Below, one piece after another: positions 22,919-31,192 of a stretch of 44,224 nucleotides of DNA. The notes under the pieces were generated by a model that saw only the letters and a list, made by a program, of their open reading frames with translations, did not search any database and was not told where the DNA came from. Source of the DNA: DATBIS01 sp036556805 (GTDB taxonomy: Bacteria > Actinomycetota > UBA4738 > HRBIN12); the NCBI GenBank assembly GCA_036556805.1, contig DATBIS010000019.1:1-44224 (forward strand), in the 5' to 3' direction. Within the stretch, counting starts at the first letter, position 1. Every line of letters begins with the position of its first letter. The translations under genes were made by a program, and so were the position numbers.

Positions 22919-23904
22919 CCGAGAAGAACGTCGTCACGGCGATCCGCGACGCCCTCCACGACGAGATGGCGGCCGACGAGCGGATCGTGCTGCTGGGCGA
23001 GGACGTCGGCGCCCGCGGCGGCGTGTTCCGCATCTCCGACGGCTGGCTGGCCGAGTTCGGCGAGCAGCGCGTCATCGACACGCCGCTCGCGGAGTCCGGC
23101 ATCGTCGGCATCGCGATCGGGATGGCGCTGCACGGGTTGCTGCCCGTCGCGGAGATCGAGTTCGCCGACTTCATCCATCCGGCTTTCGACCAGATCGTCT
23201 CGGAGGCCGCGCGCTTTCGCTACCGCTCGAACGGCGACTTCGGCGTGCCGATGGTGATCCGCGCGCCCTGTGGCGGCGGCATCCACGGGGCCCTCTACCA
23301 CTCGCAGTCGATCGAGGCCTTCTACGGCCACGTCCCGGGCCTCAAGGTCGTGATGCCGTCGACGCCCGCCGACGCGGCGGGGATGATCCGCAGCGCGCTC
23401 GCCGATCCCGACCCCGTCCTGGTGCTCGAGCACAAGAAGTGCTACCGCGCCATCAAGGGCGAGGTGCCCGATGGGCGCTTCCTGACGAAGATCGGTGCGG
23501 CGGACGTCAAGCGGGAGGGCACCGACCTCACTGCGATCAGCTACGGCTTCTCCCTCCACGGCTGCCTCGACGCGGCCGCGCGACTGGAACAGGACGAGGG
23601 CGTTTCGGTCGAGGTGGTGGACGTCCGGACGATCAGTCCGCTCGACAAGGAGACGATCCTCGCCTCGGTGCGCAAGACGGGGAAGGCGATCGTCGTGTAC
23701 GAGGACAACCGGACCTATGGAGCCGGAGCCGAGATCGTGGCGACGATCGCGGAGGAGGCCTTGTTCGATCTCGACGCGCCACTCGTGCGCGTGGGAGGCC
23801 CCGACATCCCGGCGATGCCGTTCGCCGCGGCGCTCGAGCACTACTTCATGGAGCCCGAGCCGGATCAGATCTACCGGGCCATGCGCGACCTCGCCCGCTT
23901 CTGA
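22915..23904 (+). CDS. 2-oxoacid dehydrogenase E1 beta subunit (complex 2)
   Basis: The 329-residue partner of the second E1 alpha, translationally coupled to it by an ATGA overlap. Family blocks: RIVLLGEDVGARGGVFRISD, VIDTPLAESGIVGIAIGMAL, VAEIEFADFIHPAFDQIVSE, VIRAPCGGGIHGALYHSQSI with the conserved His-x5-HS, and VEVVDVRTISPLDKETILAS. It resembles branched-chain E1 beta (BkdB/BCKDHB) more than pyruvate E1 beta in the YHSQSIEAFYGHVPGLKVV region. The pair has no E2 of its own in the window. The next gene, a sensor kinase, starts about 100 bases later with its own predicted promoter. Confidence 0.9.
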   Translation: MTEKNVVTAIRDALHDEMAADERIVLLGEDVGARGGVFRISDGWLAEFGEQRVIDTPLAESGIVGIAIGMALHGLLPVAEIEFADFIHPAFDQIVSEAARFRYRSNGDFGVPMVIRAPCGGGIHGALYHSQSIEAFYGHVPGLKVVMPSTPADAAGMIRSALADPDPVLVLEHKKCYRAIKGEVPDGRFLTKIGAADVKREGTDLTAISYGFSLHGCLDAAARLEQDEGVSVEVVDVRTISPLDKETILASVRKTGKAIVVYEDNRTYGAGAEIVATIAEEALFDLDAPLVRVGGPDIPAMPFAAALEHYFMEPEPDQIYRAMRDLARF

Positions 23905-23960
23905 GCCCGTCGGCCCGGCCGCTTCGGCAAACCCGCAGGTCAGCCGCATGACTCCTGTGT

Positions 23961-23987
23961 TCAGGGGACTCCTGCGTACGTCGATAA
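23961..23987 (+). promoter_or_regulatory. Sigma-28-like promoter of the seven-PAS kinase
   Basis: TCAG (23961-23964), 15 bases, then GTCGATAA (23980-23987), seven of eight matches to the FliA/WhiG -10 GCCGATAA. The -35 is weaker than at the other three sites. Transcription would start near 23995, with the GTG at 24003. Confidence 0.4.
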
Positions 23988-24002
23988 CTGCGGGGAACTG
24001 CC

Positions 24003-27000
24003 GTGACGCCGATCGGGTCCTCGCCGGAGCAACCCCGGCGGCGCGGTGCCTGGCGGGACCTCGCGCCCATTGCCGGCATCGCGGCCGCCGTCTTCGTCGC
24101 GGGCTCCTTCGCGGGCGTCTGGATCGAGCTGTACGAGTTCGCCCATCAGCGCTACCAGGACTCCCTGGGCGTGCTGATGGCGTTCGTGACCGTTTGCGCC
24201 TTCGCGTTCGCCGCGTTCTCGTTTCGGCGGGGACATCAGCTCGAGCGGGAGTCAAGGCTGCGCGAGACCTCCGAGGCGCGTTACCGAGCGGTCGTGGAAC
24301 GAGTTCCTGCCATCACGTACACGTGGGATCCGACGAAGCCGGCCGGCGTCTCGGTGATCTCCTATCTCAGCCCGCAGATCGAGCGGATCCTCGGCTACTC
24401 GTCCGAGGAATGGATGGAGGACCCGGGCCTGTGGGTCCGGTGCCTCCACCCCGACGATCGGGAGCGCGTGGTGCGGCAATCGGACGCCGCCGACGCGACC
24501 GGCAGGGACTTCGTGGCCGAGTACCGCGTGATCGCGAAGGACGGCGGCGTCGTCTGGGTGCACGACGAGTCCGTGATCGTCGAATGGGACGAGGACGGAC
24601 GCCCGAGCCTCGCGCAGGGAGCGATGTTCGACATCACACGCCGCAAGCACGCGGAGCAGCGGCTGCAGGAGACCGAGAACCGCTACCGCACGCTGGTCGA
24701 GCGCGTGCCGGCCGTCGCGTACGTCTGGGACTCGGGGTACGAGCTCGGCACCCAGCCCGACGCGTACATCAGCCCGAGGATCGAGGAGCTCGTCGGGTTC
24801 ACCCCCCAAGAATGGGCGCGCACACCGGGCCTCTGGGCCCGGCAGGTGCATCCCGACGACCTCGAGGACGTGCTCGCGCTGCGTCACGACGCCGTGCGCC
24901 GGGCCGAGCCCTTCGCCGCTCAGTACCGGCTGCTCCGCAAGGACGGCGGCATCGTCTGGGTGCGCGACGAGGCGGTGCCGGTCTCGGAGGGTGCTCGCGG
25001 GCTCCCCGTGTACCAGGGCGTGATCCTCGACGTCACCGAGCACAAGGACGCGGAGGCACGCCTGGTCTCGGCCGAAGCCGAGCTCCGGCGGCTCGTCGAG
25101 CAATTGCCGGTGGTCACGTACCTCGCGAACGCGGGCACCGGCGAGGGCGGGCGCTGGCTCCGCTACATCGCGCCGGGAGTGTCCGAGCTCACCGGCCACG
25201 CGCCGGACGAGTGGCTGCGCGATACGGGGCTCTGGACGCGCCTCCTCCACCAGGACGATCGCGAGCGCGTGGTCGCGGAGGCCGCGCGCACCGAGCTGAC
25301 GCGAGAGCGGTTCGACGTCGAATACCGGATCGTTCGCAAGGACGGTCGCGTCGTGTGGCTGCACGACGTCGCGGTGCACTCCACCCTGGACGACGACGGC
25401 GTATGGCTCGGCGCGCTCGAAGACGTCACCGAGCGGAAGCGAGCCGAGGACGAACGCCGTCTCGCCGAGGAGCGCTATCGCTCGCTCATCGAGGAGCTGC
25501 CCACGGTCGTGTACATCGACGCGATCGACGAGGTGAGCACGGCCCTCTACGTGAGCCCTCGCTACGAGCGGCTCACCGGCTATTCGCCCGAGGAGCGCAT
25601 CGCCGACCCTGACCTTTGGGTCCGGATGCTGCATCCCGACGACCGGGAGCGCGTGCTCGCGGAATCGCTGCGCACCAACGAGACCGGCGACCCCTTCGAC
25701 GTCGAGTACCGCCTGATTCGCAAGGACGGCGGCACCGTGTGGGTCCACGACCACGCTGTGCTCGTCGGCGGTGAGGAAGCCTCGCCGCGCTTCTGGCAGG
25801 GCGTGCTCTCGGACGTCACGGCGGAGAAGGAGTCGGGGCAGCAGCTCCGCCGGACGGAGGAGCGTTTCCGCACGCTCGTCGAGCAGCTGCCCGCGATCAC
25901 CTACATCGACGAGTTCGCGGAGGGTGAGGAGGATTGGCCCACCGTCTACATCAGCCCCCAGCTCAGCGCGATCCTCGGCTACGACCCCGAGGAGTGGAAG
26001 GCGGACCACCACCTCTGGCAGTCGCTCCTGCACCCCGACGACCTCGAGCGCGCGATCGAGGCCGACCGGATCCACCGCGAGACCGGCGCGCCGCTGGTCC
26101 AGGAGGTTCGCGTCTTCGCGCGCGACGGCAGCATCAAGTGGCTGCGCGACGAGGCGATTCTCATCCGCGACGACCGGGGGCGGCCGCGCTGGAGCCAGGG
26201 CATCTTCATCGACATCACCGAGCGCAAGGAGGCCGAGGAGCGGCTGCACGAGGCCGAGGAGCGTTACCGCAGCCTCGTGGAGACGATCCCCGCCGCGATC
26301 TACATCGACGCGGTCGACGAGCTCTCGAAGGGCATCTACATGAGCCCCCAGGTCGAGCAGATCTTCGGGTACCCGCCCGAGGACTGGCTCGCGCGGCCCG
26401 AGCTCTGGGAGCAGGGCCTGCACCCCGACGACCGCGAGGAGGTCGTCGAGCGGATCGAGCGGCTGAACCGCGACGGCGTCCCCTTCGAGGCCGAGTACCG
26501 ATTCGACAACCCGCGGCGTGGGTGGGTGTGGGTGCAGGACCAGGCCGTCGTCATCCGCGGGGAGGACGGCACACCGCTCTTCGCCCAAGGCGTGATGTTC
26601 GACGTCACGCAGCGCAAGCAGGCGCAGGATCAGCTGCGCGAAGCCGAGGAGCGCTTCCGCGCGATCGTCGAGCACGTCCCGGCCGCGATCTACCTCGACC
26701 TGCCCGACGACTCGATGCAGACGATCTACGTGAGCCCGCAGATCGAGCAGATCACCGGCATTCGGCCGGACCAGTGGCGCGCGGAGAACGACGTCTGGAT
26801 CGAGCGCATGCATCCGGAGGACCGGGAGCGTGTGGCTGAGGGATATCTCGACGCGATCACGAACCGTCGCACCTGGGACGCCGAGTATCGGTTCGTCCGT
26901 CCCGACGGCAAGGTCGTGTGGGTGCACGACGAGACGACGTTCCTCCACGACGAGAACGGCAACGACACGTTCCTGCAGGGCGTGCTGTTCGACATCACCG

Positions 27001-27848
27001 AGCAGAAGCTCGCGGAACAAGCGCTCCGCGACTCCGAGCAGCGGGAGCGCGAAGCCGCGGAGCGGCTTCGCGCGTTGGACGAGATGAAGAACACCTTCCT
27101 CGCCGCGGTCTCCCATGAGCTCCGGAGCCCGCTCACGTCGATCCTCGGCCTCTCGCTCACCCTCGAGCGGCAGGCGTCCGCGCTGCCCGTCGACGAGCAG
27201 GCCGACCTGCTCGACCGGCTCGCGATGAACGCGCGCAAGCTCGACCGGCTGTTGAAGGACCTCCTCGACATCGACCGGCTGAACCGCGGCATCGTCACCC
27301 CGCAGTACCGCGTGACGGACGTCGGGGCGCTCGCGGTGCGGACGGTGGAGTCGCTCGAGGCGCTCGCCGATCGATCCGTCGAGCTGCAGGTCGAGATGGT
27401 CGTGCTCTCGGTCGACCCCGCGAAGGTCGAGCGGATCGTCGAGAACCTGCTCGTGAACGCCGTGCGCCACACGCAACCGCACGCACGGATCTGGCTGAGC
27501 GTGGGGCCGGCCGAGGGCGGCGTGTTGATCGCGGTCGACGACGACGGCCCCGGGGTGCCGCAGGATCTGCGCGAGGCGATCTTCGAGCCGTTCCGCCAGG
27601 GTCCGACCCCGTCGAAGGCATCGCCCGGGACCGGCATCGGGCTGTCGCTCGTCGCGCGGTTCGCCGAGCTGCACGGCGGGCGCGCGTGGGTGGAGGAGCG
27701 CGAGGGCGGCGGCGCGTCGTTCCGCGTGCTGCTGCCGCCCGGCCCGGCCGACGGGGGCATGGGATCCGGACCCGCGAACGGCGAGCTCGCCGCGACCCGA
27801 TTCGACCCGCTGGAGGGCGTGCCCGCCGACGCCGACGTCGCTCGCTAG
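24003..27848 (+). CDS. Membrane histidine kinase with seven tandem PAS domains
   Basis: A 1281-residue sensor kinase. Two membrane helices (about 21-41 and 54-73) are followed by seven PAS-PAC units beginning near residues 91, 223, 358, 488, 618, 751 and 881, each opening with a variant of ERYRxLVExxPAxxYxD and closing with a variant of FDITERKxAEExL. HisKA starts near 1026 with the phospho-His in FLAAVSHELRSPLTSILG; the HATPase domain has IVENLLVNAVRH, DDDGPGVP and GTGIGLSLVARFAELHGG. The kinase is therefore complete. The PAS units are strikingly alike and evenly spaced (390-405 bases), suggesting repeated in-frame duplication of one unit. No cofactor-binding residue can be named with confidence and no response regulator adjoins it. 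The GTG start has a predicted sigma-28-like promoter; its stop codon is part of the lipA -10 box. Confidence 0.9.
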   Translation: MTPIGSSPEQPRRRGAWRDLAPIAGIAAAVFVAGSFAGVWIELYEFAHQRYQDSLGVLMAFVTVCAFAFAAFSFRRGHQLERESRLRETSEARYRAVVERVPAITYTWDPTKPAGVSVISYLSPQIERILGYSSEEWMEDPGLWVRCLHPDDRERVVRQSDAADATGRDFVAEYRVIAKDGGVVWVHDESVIVEWDEDGRPSLAQGAMFDITRRKHAEQRLQETENRYRTLVERVPAVAYVWDSGYELGTQPDAYISPRIEELVGFTPQEWARTPGLWARQVHPDDLEDVLALRHDAVRRAEPFAAQYRLLRKDGGIVWVRDEAVPVSEGARGLPVYQGVILDVTEHKDAEARLVSAEAELRRLVEQLPVVTYLANAGTGEGGRWLRYIAPGVSELTGHAPDEWLRDTGLWTRLLHQDDRERVVAEAARTELTRERFDVEYRIVRKDGRVVWLHDVAVHSTLDDDGVWLGALEDVTERKRAEDERRLAEERYRSLIEELPTVVYIDAIDEVSTALYVSPRYERLTGYSPEERIADPDLWVRMLHPDDRERVLAESLRTNETGDPFDVEYRLIRKDGGTVWVHDHAVLVGGEEASPRFWQGVLSDVTAEKESGQQLRRTEERFRTLVEQLPAITYIDEFAEGEEDWPTVYISPQLSAILGYDPEEWKADHHLWQSLLHPDDLERAIEADRIHRETGAPLVQEVRVFARDGSIKWLRDEAILIRDDRGRPRWSQGIFIDITERKEAEERLHEAEERYRSLVETIPAAIYIDAVDELSKGIYMSPQVEQIFGYPPEDWLARPELWEQGLHPDDREEVVERIERLNRDGVPFEAEYRFDNPRRGWVWVQDQAVVIRGEDGTPLFAQGVMFDVTQRKQAQDQLREAEERFRAIVEHVPAAIYLDLPDDSMQTIYVSPQIEQITGIRPDQWRAENDVWIERMHPEDRERVAEGYLDAITNRRTWDAEYRFVRPDGKVVWVHDETTFLHDENGNDTFLQGVLFDITEQKLAEQALRDSEQREREAAERLRALDEMKNTFLAAVSHELRSPLTSILGLSLTLERQASALPVDEQADLLDRLAMNARKLDRLLKDLLDIDRLNRGIVTPQYRVTDVGALAVRTVESLEALADRSVELQVEMVVLSVDPAKVERIVENLLVNAVRHTQPHARIWLSVGPAEGGVLIAVDDDGPGVPQDLREAIFEPFRQGPTPSKASPGTGIGLSLVARFAELHGGRAWVEEREGGGASFRVLLPPGPADGGMGSGPANGELAATRFDPLEGVPADADVAR

Positions 27849-27851
27849 ACT
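27846..27851 (+). promoter_or_regulatory. -10 box of lipA, formed by the kinase stop codon
   Basis: TAGACT includes the TAG stop of the kinase gene, and the lipA ATG at 27859 begins seven bases after it. A leaderless lipA transcript is expected, although GAGGAC just before the ATG could also serve a longer mRNA. Confidence 0.45.
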
Positions 27852-27858
27852 CGAGGAC

Positions 27859-28824
27859 ATGCCGGGTTCCGAGCACAACCCGCACGGCCGCAGGCTCTTC
27901 CTCCCGATCGTCGGGGTGACCGGCGCCGAGACCAAAGCCCTGACCGGCGAACGCAAGCCGCCGTGGCTGAAGGTGCGCCTCCGCAACGGACCCAACGCCG
28001 CCGAGCTACGGTCGATCCTGCGCGGCCGTTCCCTCCACACCGTGTGCGAGGAGGCGATGTGCCCGAACATCCACGAGTGCTGGGAGGATCGGGAGGCGAC
28101 GTTCCTCATCCTCGGGAACAAGTGCACGCGCCGCTGCGGCTTCTGCGACGTCATGACCGCGAGGCCCGATCCCGTCGACGAGGACGAACCGGCGCGCCTC
28201 GCCGACGCCGTTCGCGCGATGGGCCTCCGGTTCGTCGTGATCACCGGCGTCGCGCGCGACGACCTGCCCGACGGGGGCGCGCGCATCTGGGCACGCACGA
28301 TCCACGCGGTGCGCGAGGCCGTGCCCGACGCCGGCATCGAGGTGCTGCCGACCGACTTTCGCGGAGGCGAGCGCGACCTCGCGACCGTGATCGAGGCCGA
28401 ACCCGACGTGTTCGCGCACAACCTCGAGACGGTGCGGCGACTCCACGAGCGCATCCGGCCGGCCTTCGGCTACGACCGCACGCTCGGCGTGCTCCGCAAC
28501 GCGAAGCGGATCCGAGCCGGCCAGGTCACGAAGTCGAACCTGATCCTCGGCATGGGAGAGCGCCCGGAGGAGATTCCCGAGGCGCTCGCGGACCTTCGCG
28601 ACGCCGGTTGCGAGATCGTCACGATGGGCCAGTACCTGCAACCGACGGCGCAGCATCTCCCGGTCGACCGGTGGGTGACGCCGGACGAGTTCGACGACCA
28701 CAAGCGGTTCGGCGAGGAGGAGCTCGGCATCCCGCACGTCGAGGCCGGCCCGCTCGTGCGGAGCTCGTATCACGCCGGCACGCAATTCCGTCGCGCGTCG
28801 CGCGCCCTCGCGGGCTCCCGCTAG
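27859..28824 (+). CDS. lipA: Lipoyl synthase LipA
   Basis: LipA inserts two sulfurs into the octanoyl group attached by LipB, completing the lipoyl cofactor. The 321-residue radical-SAM protein has both Fe-S clusters: the auxiliary cluster Cys C63, C68 and C74 (TVCEEAMCPNIHEC) and the radical-SAM C89-x3-C93-x2-C96 (NKCTRRCGFCDV). Further family blocks are VVITGVARDDLPDGGA, FAHNLETVRRLHERIRP, TKSNLILGMGE, MGQYLQPTAQHLPVDRWVTP and the C-terminal Arg-Ser-Ser (LVRSSYHAG). All key residues are present. It depends on Fe-S assembly and serves the E2 in this window. It converges on the mug gene with ten bases between. Confidence 0.97.
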   Translation: MPGSEHNPHGRRLFLPIVGVTGAETKALTGERKPPWLKVRLRNGPNAAELRSILRGRSLHTVCEEAMCPNIHECWEDREATFLILGNKCTRRCGFCDVMTARPDPVDEDEPARLADAVRAMGLRFVVITGVARDDLPDGGARIWARTIHAVREAVPDAGIEVLPTDFRGGERDLATVIEAEPDVFAHNLETVRRLHERIRPAFGYDRTLGVLRNAKRIRAGQVTKSNLILGMGERPEEIPEALADLRDAGCEIVTMGQYLQPTAQHLPVDRWVTPDEFDDHKRFGEEELGIPHVEAGPLVRSSYHAGTQFRRASRALAGSR

Positions 28825-28834
28825 GGTCGATCGC

Positions 28835-29377
28835 TCAGGCCAGGGCGCGGCGGAGGTCCGCGAACCGCCGTGTGAGGTCGTCCAGTTGATGGTGCGCGTT
28901 GAGGCCGCTCGGGTTCGGCAGCACCCACGCGAGCGCACCGGCGATCGACTCCGGCTGCGGCCCGAGCTCCGCCTCCGGGCGGGCGAACGCCGCGCGATAT
29001 GCCGTCACACCGAGCACCGCCACCGCGCGCGGACCGACCCGGCGCACCTTGCGTCTGAGCGAGCGCGCTCCCGCGCGGAGCTCCTCGTCCTCGAGCTCGG
29101 AGGCCGCCGCAGTCGCGCGCCGTACGAGGTTCGTGATCCCGAGACCCTCGCGAAGCAACGCGCGCTCCTCCTGCGGAGTTCGGAGCTCGGCGGTGAACCC
29201 GGACGCGTGCAGTGCCTTCCAGAACCGGTTGCCGGGTCGAGCGAAGTGGTGGCCCACCGCGGCCGAGTACAGGCCGGGATTGATCCCGCAGAAGACGACG
29301 CGCAGGCCCGGCCGGAGCACGTCGGGCACGGTGCCGTCCCGCGCGTGCTCGAGCTCCTCCCGGGTGGGTCGCGTCAT
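28835..29377 (-). CDS. mug: Mug-type G:T/U mismatch DNA glycosylase
   Basis: A 180-residue uracil-DNA-glycosylase-superfamily protein of the MUG/TDG branch. It removes uracil or related lesions opposite guanine. Motif 1 is FCGINPGLYSA (GINPG, with Asn as the catalytic residue), followed by HHFARPGNRFWKALHASGFT, and motif 2 is the loop LPNPSGLNAHH. The strand ITNLVRR also matches. This order and length are normal for the family. The ATG at 29377 is the natural start. It lies directly downstream of rnpB on the same strand, 29 bases after the end of the RNA, so its mRNA may come from rnpB read-through. Confidence 0.88.
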   Translation of the reverse strand: MTRPTREELEHARDGTVPDVLRPGLRVVFCGINPGLYSAAVGHHFARPGNRFWKALHASGFTAELRTPQEERALLREGLGITNLVRRATAAASELEDEELRAGARSLRRKVRRVGPRAVAVLGVTAYRAAFARPEAELGPQPESIAGALAWVLPNPSGLNAHHQLDDLTRRFADLRRALA

Positions 29378-29406
29378 GCGGCCAGCATGACGCGTCGAAC
29401 GAGAAG

Positions 29407-29795
29407 GGAGGAGCCGGCCTGTAAGCCGGATCCTGTGCGCCGCGCGCGCGAAGCGCGCGCGGCGCGGCGGCCATCTGTCTCGGCGCCGAAGCGCCGCGTC
29501 GCCGTTCGCCGGCGCCGTGCGGCCGACCCGGAGGCATATGGACGGGCAACCCGCCTCCTGCTTGGCCTTGCTCCGGGTGGGGCTTGCCGAGCCGGCCCGG
29601 TCGCCCGGGCCGCTGGTGAGCTCTTACCTCACCGTTTCACCCTTGCCATCGCGGCACGCCGCGAGGCGGTCTGCTCTCTGTTGCGCTGTCCGCGAGGTCG
29701 CCCCCGCCTGGGTCACCCCAGCACCCTGCCCTGTGGAGTCCGGACTTTCCTCGAACGATCCTGAGATCGCCCGCGGCCGCCCGGCCGGCTCCTCC
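29407..29795 (-). ncRNA. rnpB: RNase P RNA (type A)
   Basis: The catalytic RNA that trims the 5' ends of tRNAs. Read on the minus strand, it starts with GGAGGAGCCGGCC (29795-29783), which pairs perfectly with GGCCGGCTCCTCC at the 3' end (29419-29407) to form a 13-bp P1. The universal blocks are present: GAGGAAAGTCCGGACTCC after P1, ACAGGGCAGG, the mid-molecule GAAACGGTGAGGTAAGAGCTC, and the 3' block with CAGGATCCGGCTTACAG. A 13-bp perfect hairpin with a GAA loop (29437-29465) is a long peripheral stem near the 3' end. Length is about 389 bases, normal for this type. The ends are set from P1 and may be a few bases off. Confidence 0.95.
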
Positions 29796-29812
29796 GTGCC
29801 GAGGATACGCCC

Positions 29813-29818
29813 TAGACT
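29813..29818 (+). promoter_or_regulatory. -10 box of the lipoprotein gene at 29826
   Basis: TAGACT, with the ATG seven bases further on; the expected transcription start coincides with the start codon (leaderless). Confidence 0.45.
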
Positions 29819-29825
29819 CGTGAGG

Positions 29826-30749
29826 ATGCGACGACTCGCGCCCGCGGCCGCGCTCCTGCTCGCTCTGTGGGGGTGCGCGGGTCCTGCCGGCCCTCGATCG
29901 CCCCTTCCTGCAGGTTCCGAAGCCTCTCCCGCGCAAGGCATCCAGGACGCCGCCGCGCGGGACGCCGCCATTCGATTCATTCACGCCTACGCCACCGCCC
30001 CCCAGGACGGTGGGACCGCGCTCACCGGCGTCGTCGACGGGCTCGCCTCCGACTGGGCGCACTGGTTCGACGTGCAGAACGCGACGTTCGACGGCGCCGT
30101 TACGGGGCAGGCGTCCATCCTGTCGGTGGGCCCGCCCGCATCGACGAACGGCGCGACCCCGGCGGTCGTCGTCGACGTGCAGGCGTCGGTCACCTTCACG
30201 TACGCGCCCTCCGACGGCAGCTCTCTGGCGCCGCAGGTCAGGTCGCTCGACGGGCCGATGCTGCTCGCGCAGGTCGGTCCCTACGACTACCGCGTCGAGG
30301 ACTTCACGAGGGACGGCCAGGCGCTGCATTCGTTCTTCGCGTCGCTCGCGGGCCCCGGGACCGTGCGGGAGGGCATCAGGGTGAGCGTGCACGCGGTGAT
30401 CGTGTCGGGGGCGACGTGGCAAGTCGGCCTGGACGTCCGCAACAGCTCGGCGAGCTCGATCGAGGTCGGGTCGTCGAACGTGGGGCTGTTCCTCGACCAG
30501 CAGATCGTGCCGGGCACCGTCGTATCGACGTTCGACCCGATCCAGCCCGGGACCACCGAGGAGGGGTTCGTCACGCTGCCCGCGCCGGCGGGCGCGGGCC
30601 AGCTGGCGCTCGTGCTCCGCTTCGGGTCGAGCGTGGAGCCGATCGACTTCGTGATCGCGATCCCCGACCCGCGAGAGGCCACGGGTCAATCGGTGCCGTC
30701 GTCGAGCCCGAGCCCGGCACCGTCGGGCGACGGCGCGCTCGCGGGCTAA
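29826..30749 (+). CDS. Hypothetical exported lipoprotein
   Basis: I do not recognise the family. The 307-residue protein starts with a lipoprotein signal (MRRLAPAAALLLALWGC, Cys at residue 17), though the Trp before Gly-Cys is unusual. The mature part starts with a short helix (DAAARDAAIRFIHAYATAP), then two beta-sandwich-like stretches (about 75-170 and 175-275), and ends in a Ser/Pro-rich tail. The second half (VSVHAVIVSGATWQVGLDVR, STFDPIQPGTTEEGFVTLPA) resembles DUF4352/Ig-like extracellular domains in rhythm only. The ATG at 29826 is chosen from the -10 box position; the frame is open further upstream, but that overlaps rnpB. Its stop region overlaps the convergent RNase H gene by four bases. 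Confidence 0.65.
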   Translation: MRRLAPAAALLLALWGCAGPAGPRSPLPAGSEASPAQGIQDAAARDAAIRFIHAYATAPQDGGTALTGVVDGLASDWAHWFDVQNATFDGAVTGQASILSVGPPASTNGATPAVVVDVQASVTFTYAPSDGSSLAPQVRSLDGPMLLAQVGPYDYRVEDFTRDGQALHSFFASLAGPGTVREGIRVSVHAVIVSGATWQVGLDVRNSSASSIEVGSSNVGLFLDQQIVPGTVVSTFDPIQPGTTEEGFVTLPAPAGAGQLALVLRFGSSVEPIDFVIAIPDPREATGQSVPSSSPSPAPSGDGALAG

Positions 30750-31192
30750 CGCTCTCGCGAGGCCAACCAGGCGTCGACGCCCGCGTTCGCGAGCGCGTCC
30801 GCCTCGGTGTTGCGTTCGCGGCGCACGTGCTCGAAGCGCACGCTCGCGAATCGTCGCGCCTCCGCAAGCACGGACGCGTGCAGGGGCTTGAGGTGGTCGG
30901 CCTTCACGCGGAAGCTCCCGTCGAGCTGACGGATGAGCAGGTTGCTGTCGGATCGCAGGAGCACGTCGGTGGCCCCGAGCTCCGACGCGCGACGAAGCCC
31001 TCGCAGCGCCGCCGTGTACTCCGCCACGTTGTTCGTGGTCTCGCCGATGCCCTCCGCGATCTCGTCCACGAGCTCGCCCTCGACCGTCTTGATGACGACG
31101 CCGATGCCGGCGGGACCCGGGTTTCCGCGCGCTGCGCCGTCACAGCTGACGACGACCGAGGCGGAGGCTAGAGGACGAGGATCCGGCGGCAA
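30746..31192 (-). CDS. rnhA: Ribonuclease HI-like protein
   Basis: A 148-residue RNase H fold enzyme that cuts the RNA strand of RNA:DNA hybrids. All four acidic catalytic positions are present: D18 (SCDGAARGNPGPAG), E58 (TTNNVAEYTAALRGL), D82 (LLRSDSNLLI) and D132 (RERNTEADALANAGVD). It is of the shorter 'reverse-transcriptase-like' type found at the N-terminus of mycobacterial Rv2228c, without that protein's phosphatase domain. The only usable start is TTG at 31192, overlapping the end of the zinc-ribbon gene by 25 bases, with GAGGTG before it. The two genes are therefore coupled, as Rv2229c-Rv2228c are in mycobacteria. The symbol follows common usage for the family. Confidence 0.88.
   Translation of the reverse strand: MPPDPRPLASASVVVSCDGAARGNPGPAGIGVVIKTVEGELVDEIAEGIGETTNNVAEYTAALRGLRRASELGATDVLLRSDSNLLIRQLDGSFRVKADHLKPLHASVLAEARRFASVRFEHVRRERNTEADALANAGVDAWLASRER

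Noticed and set aside
24270..27040. Tandem DNA repeat array
   Set aside because: The periodicity of 390-405 bases is explained by the seven PAS domains of one coding gene; the DNA copies are diverged.
24252..28454. 1400-residue minus-strand open frame
   Set aside because: It is an antisense frame opposite the seven-PAS kinase and lipA, both of which have clear domains on the plus strand; the antisense protein has no recognisable motif.
29401..29800. Coding frames across the rnpB region
   Set aside because: The stretch is RNase P RNA with a closing P1 helix and universal blocks; the frames there have no protein likeness.
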